Below are positions 1-11,415 of a stretch of DNA of 64,000 bases, in pieces. The notes beneath the pieces are model-generated. The model worked only from the letters and a program-made list of their open reading frames with translations. It was not told the DNA's origin and did not search any database. Source of the DNA: Roseateles aquatilis (GTDB taxonomy: Bacteria; Pseudomonadota; Gammaproteobacteria; Burkholderiales; Burkholderiaceae_C); contig NZ_NIOF01000010.1 in NCBI RefSeq assembly GCF_002205645.1, positions 62,001 through 126,000 on the forward strand, given 5' to 3'. Position 1 is the first letter of the stretch, and every line of letters begins with the position of its first letter. The position numbers and the translations under genes are program-made.

Positions 1-951
1 GTCGAGGCCAAGGACGAGTACGACGTGCTCGACAGCAAGGCGCAGGAAGCCGCGCGCCTGGCCAAGGCCGACCTGCTGACCGACATGGTGGGCGAGTTCC
101 CCGAGCTGCAGGGCATCATGGGCGGCTACTACGCCCGCCACGAGGGCCTGCGCGACGGCGTCGCCAAGGCGATCGAGGACCATTACAAGCCGCGCTTCGC
201 CGGCGACGCGCTGCCGCGCAACCACACCGGCACCGTCGTGGCGCTGGCGGACAAGCTGGAGACGCTGGTCGGCCTGTTCGGCATCGGCCAACTGCCCACC
301 GGCGACAAGGACCCCTTCGCGCTGCGCCGCCATGCGCTGGGGGTGATCCGCATCCTGGTCGAGAACCGCATGCACCTGGACCTGCCCGCGCTGATCCAGG
401 CCGCGCTGCCGGCCTTCGGCGAGCTGATCCAGGACCCGACCGCGGCGTTGCTCGGCTTCTTCGCCGACCGCCTCGCGGTCAGCCTGCGCGACCAGGGCTA
501 CAGCGCCCAGGAAGTCGACGCGGTGCTGGCGCTGAACCCGGCGCGGCTGGGCGACGTGCCGCGCCGCCTGGAGGCGGTGCGCGCCTTCGCGGCGCTGCCC
601 GAATCGGCCTCGCTGGCCGCGGCTAACAAGCGCGTGGGCAACATCCTCAAGAAGATCGAGGGCGAACTGCCGACGGACGTGAGCCCGGCGCTGCTGACCG
701 AGGCCGCGGAGAAGGCGCTGGCCGACGCGCTGGCCGGCGTGAAGCCGCAGGCCGACGCGCTCTTCGAGCAGCACGACTACGCCGGCTCGCTGAAGGCGCT
801 GGCCGCATTGAAGGCGCCGGTGGACGCGTTCTTCGACGACGTGATGGTCAACGCCGAGGATCCGGCGCTGCGCGCGAATCGCCAGGCGCTGCTCAAGCAG
901 CTGCACGAGGCGATGAACCGCGTGGCCGACCTGTCGCGCCTGGCCGCCTGA
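1..951 (+). CDS. glyS: Glycine--tRNA ligase beta subunit, C-terminal part (5' end outside window)
   Basis: This is the last 316 residues of the beta subunit of the heterotetrameric bacterial glycyl-tRNA synthetase, which charges tRNA-Gly in the cytoplasm together with GlyQ. The frame is open from base 1, so the start lies outside the window. The segment covers the end of the HD-like helical region (YYARHEG, then the GTVVALADKLETL stretch) and the C-terminal anticodon-binding domain, recognisable from the APVDAFFDDVMVNAED stretch near the end. The protein is intact to its natural TGA. It is followed 37 bases later by the gmhB-like gene, then plsC and a ygjP-like gene, a gene order familiar from Burkholderiales; glyQ is expected just upstream. 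Confidence 0.96.
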   Translation, partial: VEAKDEYDVLDSKAQEAARLAKADLLTDMVGEFPELQGIMGGYYARHEGLRDGVAKAIEDHYKPRFAGDALPRNHTGTVVALADKLETLVGLFGIGQLPTGDKDPFALRRHALGVIRILVENRMHLDLPALIQAALPAFGELIQDPTAALLGFFADRLAVSLRDQGYSAQEVDAVLALNPARLGDVPRRLEAVRAFAALPESASLAAANKRVGNILKKIEGELPTDVSPALLTEAAEKALADALAGVKPQADALFEQHDYAGSLKALAALKAPVDAFFDDVMVNAEDPALRANRQALLKQLHEAMNRVADLSRLAA

Positions 952-988
952 TCCCGGCCCGACCGCATCCTTTCACCCGGAGACCACC

Positions 989-1639
989 ATGCCCACCCGG
1001 TCCGACCACTCGCACGGCATGAAGCTGGTGATCCTGGGCCGCGACGGCACGATCAACCGCTACCGCGACGACCACGTGAAGTCGCCCGAGGAGCTCGAGC
1101 CGCTGCCCGGCGCGCTGGAGGCCGTCGCGCGCTTGAACCACGCCGGCTGGCACACGGTGATGGCCACGAACCAGCCCGGCATCGGCCGCGGCCTGCTCGA
1201 CATGGCCTCGCTGAACGCGGTGCACCTGCGGCTGAATCAGCTGCTGGCGGAGAAGGGCGGGCGTCTGGACGCCGCCTTCTTCTGCCCGCACACGCCCGAG
1301 GACAACTGCAACTGCCGCAAGCCGCTGCCCGGCCTGCTGGAGCAGATCGGCGAGCGCTTCGGCGTGGACCTGCCGGCGGTCCACATGGTCGGCGCCAGCG
1401 TGCGCGACGTGCAGACGGCGCGCAACGCCGGCTGCGTGCCGCACCTGCTGCGCGGCGACCGGCTGGCGGGCGTCGACGAGGACCAGTTGCAGGAACAGAT
1501 CGCGCTGATACCCGGCGCGCGGGTGCACGCGGACCTGGCCGCGTTCGCCGACACGCTCATCCATGAGGAACGCCGCGCGCGCGCCGAGTCGCGCGGCGAA
1601 TCCGTCCTACCCGCCACCGGCCCCGGAGATATGAGCTGA
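989..1639 (+). CDS. gmhB: GmhB-like HAD-superfamily protein with altered catalytic residues
   Basis: By family this is D-glycero-beta-D-manno-heptose 1,7-bisphosphate 7-phosphatase, which makes the heptose precursor of LPS inner core in the cytoplasm. The 216-residue protein keeps the HAD landmarks: GRDGTIN at 17-23, TNQPG near 60-64, and the GmhB zinc-loop ligands C99, H101, C107 and C109 followed by R110-K111. Two key acids are replaced. The nucleophile of the usual DRDGT motif is G17, and the first Asp of the usual VGDxxxD motif is A136 (VGASVRD). D19 and D140 remain. Catalysis by the normal phospho-Asp route therefore looks impaired, or the protein has another role. The start at 989 has GGAG seven bases upstream; an internal ATG at 1019 begins the conserved MKLVIL. 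The stop overlaps plsC (TGATG). Confidence 0.85.
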   Translation: MPTRSDHSHGMKLVILGRDGTINRYRDDHVKSPEELEPLPGALEAVARLNHAGWHTVMATNQPGIGRGLLDMASLNAVHLRLNQLLAEKGGRLDAAFFCPHTPEDNCNCRKPLPGLLEQIGERFGVDLPAVHMVGASVRDVQTARNAGCVPHLLRGDRLAGVDEDQLQEQIALIPGARVHADLAAFADTLIHEERRARAESRGESVLPATGPGDMS

Positions 1640-2448
1640 TGCTCGTCGCGCTACGTTCCTTCCTGTTCGTCCTGTACCTGATCGTCACCGTCGTGCCCTG
1701 GGGCTCCGCGGTCGTGCTGGCGTCTCCGTTCCTGAGCAGCACCCGGCTGTATTGGATGTGCGCCGGCTGGCTCAGCATCGCCATCCGCGGCGCGCGCATG
1801 ATCTGCGGCGTGCGCTGGCGCGTGCGCGGCATGGAGCACCTGCCGACCGACGAGCAGCAGTCGGTGATCCTGCTCTCCAAGCACCAGTCGACCTGGGAGA
1901 CCTTCGCCTACCCGATGCTGATGCCGCGGCCGCTGGCCTACGTGTTCAAGCGCGAGCTGATCTACATCCCGTTCTTCGGCTGGTCGATGGCCCGGCTGGA
2001 CATGATCCACATCGATCGCAGCAAGCGCAGCGAGGCCTGGAACAAGGTGGCCGCGCAAGGTCGCCGGCTGGCGGCGCAGGGCACCTGGGTGATCATGTTC
2101 CCGGAAGGCACGCGCGTCGCGCGCGGCAAGGCCGGCGAGTACAAGACCGGCGGCACGCGCCTGGCCATCGAGACCGGCCAGCCGGTGGTGCCGATCGCAA
2201 TGAGCTCCGCGCGCTGCTGGCCGCGCAAGAGCTTCCTGCTCAAGCCCGGCGTGATCGACGTGTCCATCGGCCCGCAGATCGCCAGCGCCGGCCGCACGCC
2301 GACCGACCTCATGAAGGAAGTGCAGGCCTGGATCGAGACCGAGATGCGGGTCCTCGACCCCGAGGCCTACGCGGGCGCCCCCGCGGTGGCCGCGCCGCCC
2401 GCTCCGCCGGCGCCCCCCGCGCCGCCGCCCGCGCCGGCCACCGCCTGA
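1639..2448 (+). CDS. plsC: 1-acyl-sn-glycerol-3-phosphate acyltransferase
   Basis: This membrane-associated enzyme acylates lysophosphatidic acid to phosphatidic acid in phospholipid synthesis. The 269-residue protein starts with a hydrophobic segment (about 5-30). It has the acyltransferase block I as KHQSTWE (H82 to E87, an HX4E variant of HX4D) and block III as FPEGTR (154-159). The last 25 residues are a Pro/Ala tail that does not look like part of the catalytic fold. The start codon overlaps the gmhB-like stop codon (TGATG), so translation is probably coupled. Family assignment is firm; acyl-chain specificity cannot be read from sequence. Confidence 0.93.
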   Translation: MLVALRSFLFVLYLIVTVVPWGSAVVLASPFLSSTRLYWMCAGWLSIAIRGARMICGVRWRVRGMEHLPTDEQQSVILLSKHQSTWETFAYPMLMPRPLAYVFKRELIYIPFFGWSMARLDMIHIDRSKRSEAWNKVAAQGRRLAAQGTWVIMFPEGTRVARGKAGEYKTGGTRLAIETGQPVVPIAMSSARCWPRKSFLLKPGVIDVSIGPQIASAGRTPTDLMKEVQAWIETEMRVLDPEAYAGAPAVAAPPAPPAPPAPPPAPATA

Positions 2449-2463
2449 TTACACTCGCAGCCC

Positions 2464-3384
2464 ATGCTGCCCTCCAAGCTGCGGCGCCTGGCCGGACTGC
2501 TGAACTTCACGCAGTTGTCGCTGTTCGACGGCGACCCCCCGCCCACGCCGCCCCTGACGCCCTCGACACCGCGTCCGGCGCCTGATCCGCTCGTCCCGTC
2601 GCCGCGCGTGCGCGGTGACGGCGGAGCGTCCGCGCGCCAGGTCTTGCTGCACGGGCAGGCGATCCCCTACGAGCTCAAGCGCGCGCGTCGCCGCAGCATC
2701 GGCTTCACCGTCAGCGAGGACGGCCTGCGCGTGTCCGCACCGAAGTGGGTGCCGCTGACCGACATCGACAACGCGCTGCAACAGAAGGGCGACTGGATCC
2801 TGCGCAAGCTGGTCGAGCAGCGCGAGCGCACGCGCCGCACGCAGGCCGCGCGCATCCACTGGGGCGACGGCTGCAGCCTGCCCTACCTGGGCGAGCCGCT
2901 GATCGTCGTGCTCGATCCGGCCTCGACCGGCGCGCGACTGGACGAGGGCCAGGCCGACGCGCAACCGACGCTGGCCACGGTCGCGCGTCGCATGCTCTAC
3001 CTGGGCCTGCCGCAGAACGCCGAGCCGGAGCAGATCCGCGACACGGTGCAGGCCTGGCTGCAGCGCCAGGCGCGGCACCGCTTCGAGCAGCGCTGCCGCC
3101 ACTTCGCCGAGCCGCTCGGCGTGACGATGACCGGGCTGCGGCTGTCCTCGGCGCAGACGCGCTGGGGCAGTGCCAGCGCCGACGGGATGATCCGCCTCAA
3201 CTGGCGCCTGATCCATTTCTCGCCGGCGCTGATCGACTACGTCGTCGCGCATGAGCTGGCCCACCTCAAGGAGATGAACCACAGCCCGCGCTTCTGGGCC
3301 GTGGTGCGCTCGGTGCTGCCGGAGTACGAGCTCGCGCGCGACCGCCTGAAGCAGGCGGTGCTGCCGCTGATGGACGAGGCCTGA
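2464..3384 (+). CDS. YgjP/DUF45-type M48-like zinc metallopeptidase
   Basis: The 306-residue protein belongs to the YgjP (DUF45, WLM-related) metallopeptidase family, of largely unknown physiological substrate. The zinc site is visible as HELAH at 263-267 followed by the third ligand in NHSPRFW (H273). Preceding it is the conserved block with TRWGS near 232-236 and LNWRLI near 245-250. The N-terminal 60 residues are proline-rich and probably disordered, and there is no signal peptide. It lies 15 bases after plsC and is probably the last gene of the glyQS-gmhB-plsC transcription unit. Function beyond protease fold is not known. Confidence 0.88.
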   Translation: MLPSKLRRLAGLLNFTQLSLFDGDPPPTPPLTPSTPRPAPDPLVPSPRVRGDGGASARQVLLHGQAIPYELKRARRRSIGFTVSEDGLRVSAPKWVPLTDIDNALQQKGDWILRKLVEQRERTRRTQAARIHWGDGCSLPYLGEPLIVVLDPASTGARLDEGQADAQPTLATVARRMLYLGLPQNAEPEQIRDTVQAWLQRQARHRFEQRCRHFAEPLGVTMTGLRLSSAQTRWGSASADGMIRLNWRLIHFSPALIDYVVAHELAHLKEMNHSPRFWAVVRSVLPEYELARDRLKQAVLPLMDEA

Positions 3385-3799
3385 GGCCGTCGCGCGGCCC
3401 ATGACGGCCGCGAGGTCCGGGATGGCCGAAACAGCCACGAAGACCGCCGAAATCAATCGTCCAACCTGATAGCGGTAAACGTTCGCACTTCCCCCTTTGG
3501 GGGGGCTTGTAGCTGATATGAGTGGCGCGCACACTGCCCGCAGCTGTCATCTAACGCATCTGAGTCAGAACCGCATGGGCGGATCCCTCTCGGTAGCGCC
3601 CAGGATCCTGAAGCCATGAGGGCATCCGTAGATCCGCGCTCACAACCGACAAACTGATGCATACAAGGCGCAGCGCCGCCGCCCCTGATCGGGGGCGGCG
3701 GCGACTGTCTCCCGCCTGTGGACGTCGGACAGCCACCCCCACCCATCAACGCCGCGCTGAGTCCGACCGGACCCCGCTTGAGCGCCCGTGTGCGTGCGT
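3385..3799. other. Intergenic region with no recognisable gene
   Basis: These 415 bases separate the ygjP-like gene from the convergent MBL-fold gene. Several short frames run through it, but none has a recognisable domain or convincing ribosome binding site. The stretch 3480-3660 looks somewhat lower in GC than the neighbouring coding sequence. The only clear structure is the perfect inverted repeat listed at 3674-3703. Confidence 0.5.
3674..3703. repeat. Perfect 12-bp inverted repeat, GC-only stem
   Basis: Arms 3674-3685 and 3692-3703 are perfect complements around a 6-base loop (TGATCG). The stem is entirely G/C. It lies between two convergent genes, so it may serve as a transcription end on either strand, but there is no U-tract on either side. 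It could also be a protein-binding or repetitive element. Confidence 0.5.
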
Positions 3800-4855
3800 T
3801 CAGGCGCTGAAGCGGTAAACCCCGTCCGCGTCCAGCATGCGGCGCAGTTGGCCGCCCAGCCAGAGGCGATGGAGGTGGGCCACCGCCTCGCCCATCGCGA
3901 AGGTCGTCTGATGCAGGTCCAGCTTGCGCCGGAACATCATCGGCAGCAGCTCCGCCGCGTGACAGGGCTTGGCGGTGCAGGCTTCCAGCACTTCGGCCAG
4001 GCGCTCGCGGTGGTGCTCCTGCAGCTGGTCGATGCGGGCGTGCAGGCCGCGGAACGGCTTGCCGTGGGCCGGCAGCACCAGCGTCTCCGCTGGCAGCGGC
4101 AGCAGGCGTTCGAGCGACTCCAGGTAGAGCTGCAGCGGGTCGGCCTCCGGCTCCACGTCCACCACCGACACGTTGGTCGAGATGCGCGGCAGCACCATGT
4201 CGCCGGAGATCATGACGCCCAGCGATTCGCTGAACAGGCTGATGTGCTCCGGCGCATGGCCGTGGCCGACGATGCAGCGCCAGTCATGGCCGCCGATGGG
4301 GACGGTCATGCCATCCATCAGGCGCCGGAAGGCCGCCGGCACGCGCGGCACCATGCTCGGGTAATAGCTGGCCCGGCCGCGGATCTTCTCCAGCGCCTCC
4401 GGGTCGGTCAGCCCGTGGCTGCCGAAGAACGCGGCCGCCGCCTCGCCGCCCATGCCGACGGTCGAGGCCGACGCGACGCGCGCCAGCTGATAGTCGGTCG
4501 CGCTGATCCACAGCCGGCACTGCCAGCGCTCGGTCAGCCAGTGGCCCAGTCCCAGGTGGTCGGGGTGGAAGTGCGTGACGATGACGCGCAACACCGGCAG
4601 CCCGTCCAGGTGGTCGGCGAAGACCCGCTCCCAGTTGTCCTTGGTCGTGTCGTTGTGGATGCCGCAGTCGACGATGGTCCAGCCGTCGCGGCCGTCGACG
4701 ATGTCGCGCAGCAGCCAGAGGTTGATGTGGTCCAGCGCGAAGGGCAATCCCATCCGCACCCAGCGCAGCCCGGGCAGGACCTCGAGCGCCTCGCCCGGCG
4801 CGGGCAACGTGTCGCCGAGGGGGTAGGAGAGTTCCGATTCGCGGGGATTGGCCAT
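3800..4855 (-). CDS. MBL-fold metallo-hydrolase (glyoxalase II-like)
   Basis: The 351-residue cytoplasmic protein has the metallo-beta-lactamase fold signature THFHPDH at 94-100 (HxHxDH), a later GHGHAPEH histidine and SGDMVLP, the usual binuclear metal ligands. A C-terminal helical winged-helix-like region follows (about 270-351). Members of this family hydrolyse thioesters or related substrates; the substrate here is not identifiable. It is divergent from the LiuR-like MerR gene with only 45 bases between the start codons. That pairing, and the ACGT boxes between them, suggest control by that regulator and possibly a role in acyl-CoA or branched-chain catabolism. Confidence 0.85.
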   Translation of the reverse strand: MANPRESELSYPLGDTLPAPGEALEVLPGLRWVRMGLPFALDHINLWLLRDIVDGRDGWTIVDCGIHNDTTKDNWERVFADHLDGLPVLRVIVTHFHPDHLGLGHWLTERWQCRLWISATDYQLARVASASTVGMGGEAAAAFFGSHGLTDPEALEKIRGRASYYPSMVPRVPAAFRRLMDGMTVPIGGHDWRCIVGHGHAPEHISLFSESLGVMISGDMVLPRISTNVSVVDVEPEADPLQLYLESLERLLPLPAETLVLPAHGKPFRGLHARIDQLQEHHRERLAEVLEACTAKPCHAAELLPMMFRRKLDLHQTTFAMGEAVAHLHRLWLGGQLRRMLDADGVYRFSA

Positions 4856-4865
4856 GGCTTTAGAC

Positions 4866-4883
4866 TTACGTTTACGTCAACGT
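4866..4883. promoter_or_regulatory. Candidate MerR-family (LiuR-like) operator: three ACGT boxes
   Basis: In the 45-base divergent gap, ACGT occurs three times at an exact 6-base period (4868, 4874 and 4880). The unit ACGT-TT-ACGT is a palindrome flanked by TT on the left and CAA on the right. It lies where a regulator would control both the MBL-fold gene and the merR-like gene. From memory, LiuR-type MerR regulators recognise ACGT-containing palindromes; the match here is inferred. Confidence 0.55.
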
Positions 4884-4900
4884 CATTTGCCAGTGTAGCC

Positions 4901-5362
4901 ATGAGCACCGAAACCCGCCCGACCCCGGCCGACGACCTGCCCGAGGACGTCTTGCCGGACGCCAGCGACGCGGCGGGCCCGCTGTTCACCATCACCGAGC
5001 TGGCGGCGGAGTTCGACATCACCCCCCGCGCCATCCGTTTCTACGAGGACATGGGCCTGCTGACGCCGGCCCGCGCCGGCCGCAACCGCGTCTACACGCA
5101 GCGCGACCGCACGCGGCTCAAGCTGACGCTGCGCGGCAAGCGGCTGGGGCTCTCGCTGCAGGAGGTGAAGCAGCTCGTCGACATGTACGACAGCCAGGCC
5201 GACACGGTGCCGCAGCTGCGCGCGTTCCTCGGCGTGCTGGGGCAGCACCGCAGCCAGTTGCAGCAGCAACTGAGCGACATCGAGGTCACGCTGGCCGAGA
5301 TCGCCCAGCACGAGGAGCGCTGCCACACGCTGCTGGCCGAGGCCGGGCAGCCGGCGGACTGA
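4901..5362 (+). CDS. MerR-family transcriptional regulator, LiuR-like
   Basis: This 153-residue DNA-binding protein has an N-terminal MerR winged helix (FTITELAAEFDITPRAIRFY, about 28-47). The recognition wing follows (ARAGRNRVYTQRD), then a dimerisation coiled coil (about 105-145). There are no metal-binding cysteine pairs like those of CueR or MerR, so the effector is probably an organic metabolite or none. Residues 1-26 are an acidic extension. The start at 4901 was chosen because the MerR domain begins shortly after and the frame upstream runs antisense through the MBL-fold gene. The sequence resembles LiuR-type regulators of branched-chain amino-acid degradation; that assignment is by family resemblance only. 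Confidence 0.85.
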   Translation: MSTETRPTPADDLPEDVLPDASDAAGPLFTITELAAEFDITPRAIRFYEDMGLLTPARAGRNRVYTQRDRTRLKLTLRGKRLGLSLQEVKQLVDMYDSQADTVPQLRAFLGVLGQHRSQLQQQLSDIEVTLAEIAQHEERCHTLLAEAGQPAD

Positions 5363-5441
5363 CGTCCGCCCGCGCAGCCCCTCTTCGGCAGGGGCCGCCG
5401 GACGGCTTTTCCAGGATCGCCGCGACCTACACTGCGCCGCC

Positions 5442-5819
5442 ATGAATGGCTTGCATCTCACCGCCGACCTGTCCGGCTGCGCCAACGCGGCGCTGCTGAC
5501 CGACGAGCGCGGCCTCGCCCATCACACCCGCGCCGCCGCCGAGGCGGCCGGGCTGAGCGTGGTCGGCGAACACTGGCATCGCTTCCCCACGTCCGCCGAC
5601 GGACAGCCGGGCGGCATCACCGGCATGCTGCTGCTGGCCGAGTCCCACGTGGCGCTGCACACCTGGCCGGAGCTGGCGTCGGTGACGCTGGACGTCTACG
5701 TCTGCAACTACGGCGCGGACAACGCCGCCAGGGCCGAGGCGCTGATGGCGGCGTTGATCGACCGCTTCGAGCCCGCCCGGATCGAGCGGCATCGACTGGA
5801 GCGTGGGCGGCTCGGCTGA
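5442..5819 (+). CDS. speD: S-adenosylmethionine decarboxylase proenzyme
   Basis: This enzyme decarboxylates S-adenosylmethionine to provide the aminopropyl donor for spermidine. The 125-residue protein is the size of the short prokaryotic class 1B enzymes. Self-cleavage is predicted between E67 and S68 in AESHVALHTWPE, where S68 becomes the pyruvoyl cofactor; the catalytic region continues through the Cys in YVCNY (C88). No speE is next to it, so spermidine synthase must be encoded elsewhere or the product has another use. The gene follows the MerR gene by 79 bases and converges with the S9 peptidase gene. Confidence 0.9.
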   Translation: MNGLHLTADLSGCANAALLTDERGLAHHTRAAAEAAGLSVVGEHWHRFPTSADGQPGGITGMLLLAESHVALHTWPELASVTLDVYVCNYGADNAARAEALMAALIDRFEPARIERHRLERGRLG

Positions 5820-5896
5820 GCGCCCGCGCCCCGTCGGGGCCTGACCGGTTGGACCGGCCAGGCCGGCCGACCTGACCGACCCGATCGGCGCGAGCG

Positions 5897-9136
<3,240 letters not shown>

Positions 9137-9324
9137 GGACCGTGCGGGCCGGTAAGCCCGTGTGCAGAGGCGCCCGGAGGGGCGGGACGGCGACGGTTAT
9201 AGCAAGCCGCCCCGGCTTCGGAACAAAGACATTCCCGGAGTCCGAGGCGGCCGCCCCACGGATTCGGGGCCCGATGTGCGGTGCTCGCCGCTTTGCGCGA
9301 CAGGCGCTCGGTGGCCGTCCTGGC

Positions 9325-10044
9325 TCAGTCCGCGGTGGGCGCGTCGGGCGCGCCAGGGGCGCCGGCCGCCGCGGTCAGGGTCTTCACCAACCAGGCCTGC
9401 AGGTCCTGGATCTCCTCCATGCTGACCTCGTGGGCCATCGGGTACTCGTGCCACTCGACGTCGTGGCCGAGCCGGCGCAGCTCCGCCAGCGAGGCCTGGG
9501 CACGCGCGGGCACGACGACGCCGTCGCCGCTGCCATGGGCCAGGAAGATCGGCGTGGCGACGTTGGCGGCGCCACGCTCCGCCTCCGTGGTGCCGAGCAG
9601 CGGCAGGTAGCCGGACAGGCCGACCAGGCCGGCCAGCCGCTTCGGATACCGCAGCCCCGTCATCAACGTCATCGCGCAGCCTTGCGAGAAACCCATCAGC
9701 ACGACCCGCTCCGGCGGGATGCCGTGCTCGCGTTCCTCGCGGGCGATGAGGTCCTCGATCAGCGCCTGCGAGACGCGCAGGCCGTCGGCGTCCTCGCGCT
9801 GGCTCAGGTCGCCATGGCGGATGTCGTACCAGGCGCGCATGCGCATGCCGTTGTTGATGGTGACCGGGATCTCCGGCGCGCTGGGCAGGACGAAGCGCAG
9901 CCCGCCGCGCGCCATCACCGCGCGCAGGTCCAGCGCCTGGCACACCGGCACGAAGTCGTTGCCGTCCGCGCCGAGGCCGTGCAGCACGACGATGCTGAAG
10001 CGGGGCGTCTCGCGGGTCTGGAGTTCGATGGTTTCGAGCGTCAT
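9325..10044 (-). CDS. Carboxylesterase / phospholipase-like alpha/beta hydrolase
   Basis: The 239-residue cytosolic serine hydrolase belongs to the carboxylesterase 2/acyl-protein thioesterase family. The oxyanion-hole block is VVLHGLGADGND (19-30). The catalytic triad is S120 in GFSQG, D174 in GSGDGVV and H205 in MAHEV. The last 12 residues are an Ala/Pro/Thr tail. It precedes the S9 peptidase gene on the same strand by 188 bases and is probably a separate unit. Its substrate is likely small esters; no specific role is visible. Confidence 0.9.
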   Translation of the reverse strand: MTLETIELQTRETPRFSIVVLHGLGADGNDFVPVCQALDLRAVMARGGLRFVLPSAPEIPVTINNGMRMRAWYDIRHGDLSQREDADGLRVSQALIEDLIAREEREHGIPPERVVLMGFSQGCAMTLMTGLRYPKRLAGLVGLSGYLPLLGTTEAERGAANVATPIFLAHGSGDGVVVPARAQASLAELRRLGHDVEWHEYPMAHEVSMEEIQDLQAWLVKTLTAAAGAPGAPDAPTAD

Positions 10045-10213
10045 GGGGCGGCATCGTAGTCCCGCGCGGGGCCTTGCGCCTTGTCACCCCGCCTGCGTGC
10101 CGCATCGCGCGTCGATGCAGTTGGTCGCAAACGCGTCGCGCCCGGGGGAGCTCGAACGTAGTCTGCGCTCCATCGCATCCCCGGATGCTTCAGCTCAAGG
10201 AAAGGCCGACACC

Positions 10214-10585
10214 ATGTTCGACAGCGAAGAACTCAACCGCCTGGCCGACCTGCATCAGCGCGGCATCCTCAACGACGAAGAATTTGCCCGCGCCAAGGCG
10301 AAGGTGCTGGAAGGGGGCGCGACGCGGACCTCGTCCACGTCGTGGACCTGCGGCGCCTCCAGCGCCATGCCGCCGCCGTCCGGCGCGCCGGCGGTCAGCG
10401 CCCTCAACGCCTTCCGCCGCAGCCGCGGCGACCGCTGGATCGGCGGCGTCTGCGGCGGCCTGGCCCGCATCAGCGGACTGGCCTCGTGGTTCTGGCGCAT
10501 CGTCTTCGTGGCGCTGACGATGTGCGCCGGCGGCGGCATGCTGCTGTACCTCCTGCTCTGGATCTTCGTGCCGCTGGAGGACTGA
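10214..10585 (+). CDS. SHOCT and PspC domain protein
   Basis: The 123-residue protein starts with a SHOCT-type short helical domain (about 4-33, LADLHQRGILNDEEFARAK). A low-complexity linker follows, then a PspC domain (about 68-120) with GDRWIGGVCGGLAR and a final hydrophobic membrane segment ending in LWIFVPLED. PspC-domain proteins sit in the inner membrane and often relate to envelope stress. No other psp genes are adjacent, so a Psp role is only suggested. The start at 10214 is supported by a purine-rich AAGGAAAGG about eight bases upstream and by the SHOCT domain starting at once. Confidence 0.85.
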   Translation: MFDSEELNRLADLHQRGILNDEEFARAKAKVLEGGATRTSSTSWTCGASSAMPPPSGAPAVSALNAFRRSRGDRWIGGVCGGLARISGLASWFWRIVFVALTMCAGGGMLLYLLLWIFVPLED

Positions 10586-10592
10586 GCGCGCC

Positions 10593-11267
10593 TCAGCGCC
10601 GGCCACGCAGCAGATAGGCGGAGGCGAGCCAGCGGCGCTCGACCTCCGCCTCTTTCATTCGGTGGGCCAACTCGCGCCACGGGCAGCCGAGGCCGTCCAT
10701 GCGCACCACCGAATGCATCGCCGCGCCGAGCACGAACAGGTTGCTCAGCGGCAGCCACGGCGGTGCCCACGCCAGGCCCGCCGCGACGACGCGCGCGCCC
10801 GGCTTGAGCGCCCGCAGCACGCGGTCGAGACCGGCGGCATCCTGCAAGGCGTCGTGCGTGAAGAAGAACAGCGCCGCGTCGGCGCGCCGACGCCCGAGCG
10901 CGGCGGCGATCGGCGCGTCCGCCGCGGTGGCGGTGAGAAAGTCGATCGGCGTGGCCAGGGCCTGGACCCCGACGCGCTCCCGCGCCTGGTGCATCATCGA
11001 CTCGCAGGGCTCGACGGCGACGATGTGGCCGGCGGGGCCGACCGCCTCGGACAGTCCGGGCAGGCTCAGGCCGGTGCCCGCGCCGATGTCGAGCACGACG
11101 TCGCCCGGGGCGAGCGCCAGCGCGGCGATGGCCTCGCGACGCAACGGCGCCACGGGCATCAGCTCGTAGTCGTAGATCGCGGCGCGGCGCGTGTAGAGCG
11201 CGTCCGACGCGCGGGATTCGGGCGATGCCGGCGAGGCGTCCGGACGCCGCTCCTCGTGCGTGGTCAT
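10593..11267 (-). CDS. Class I SAM-dependent methyltransferase
   Basis: The 224-residue protein has the SAM-binding motif I as VVLDIGAGTG (about 57-66), an acidic motif II (VAVEPCESM), and the Rossmann-like methyltransferase order of a UbiE/small-molecule type. The N-terminal 20 residues are polar and probably flexible. It converges closely with the SHOCT/PspC gene (7 bases between stops) and is divergent from the secreted protein at 11416. The substrate is not predictable. Confidence 0.85.
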   Translation of the reverse strand: MTTHEERRPDASPASPESRASDALYTRRAAIYDYELMPVAPLRREAIAALALAPGDVVLDIGAGTGLSLPGLSEAVGPAGHIVAVEPCESMMHQARERVGVQALATPIDFLTATAADAPIAAALGRRRADAALFFFTHDALQDAAGLDRVLRALKPGARVVAAGLAWAPPWLPLSNLFVLGAAMHSVVRMDGLGCPWRELAHRMKEAEVERRWLASAYLLRGRR

Positions 11268-11415
11268 CGACTTCCTTGGGGACTGCGATCGATCCAGCTT
11301 CGCGCCCGCGCGGCGCGAGTGTCAAGCAAGAAAATCAGGGAAGCGCCTCCAAACCGCGACGGCATCGCCACCGTCGTCACGGAACCGTCACACCGGGCCG
11401 AAAGAATCGCGCCCC

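Noticed and set aside
3788-4900. Upstream extension of the MerR gene to a 524-codon protein
   Set aside because: The added part lies entirely antisense to the MBL-fold gene and lacks any domain; ATG 4901 begins a normal MerR protein.
5828-5840. Hairpin GCCCC-GTC-GGGGC after speD as a terminator
   Set aside because: The stem is only 5 bp with no U-tract and the surrounding GC-rich sequence offers many equal alternatives.
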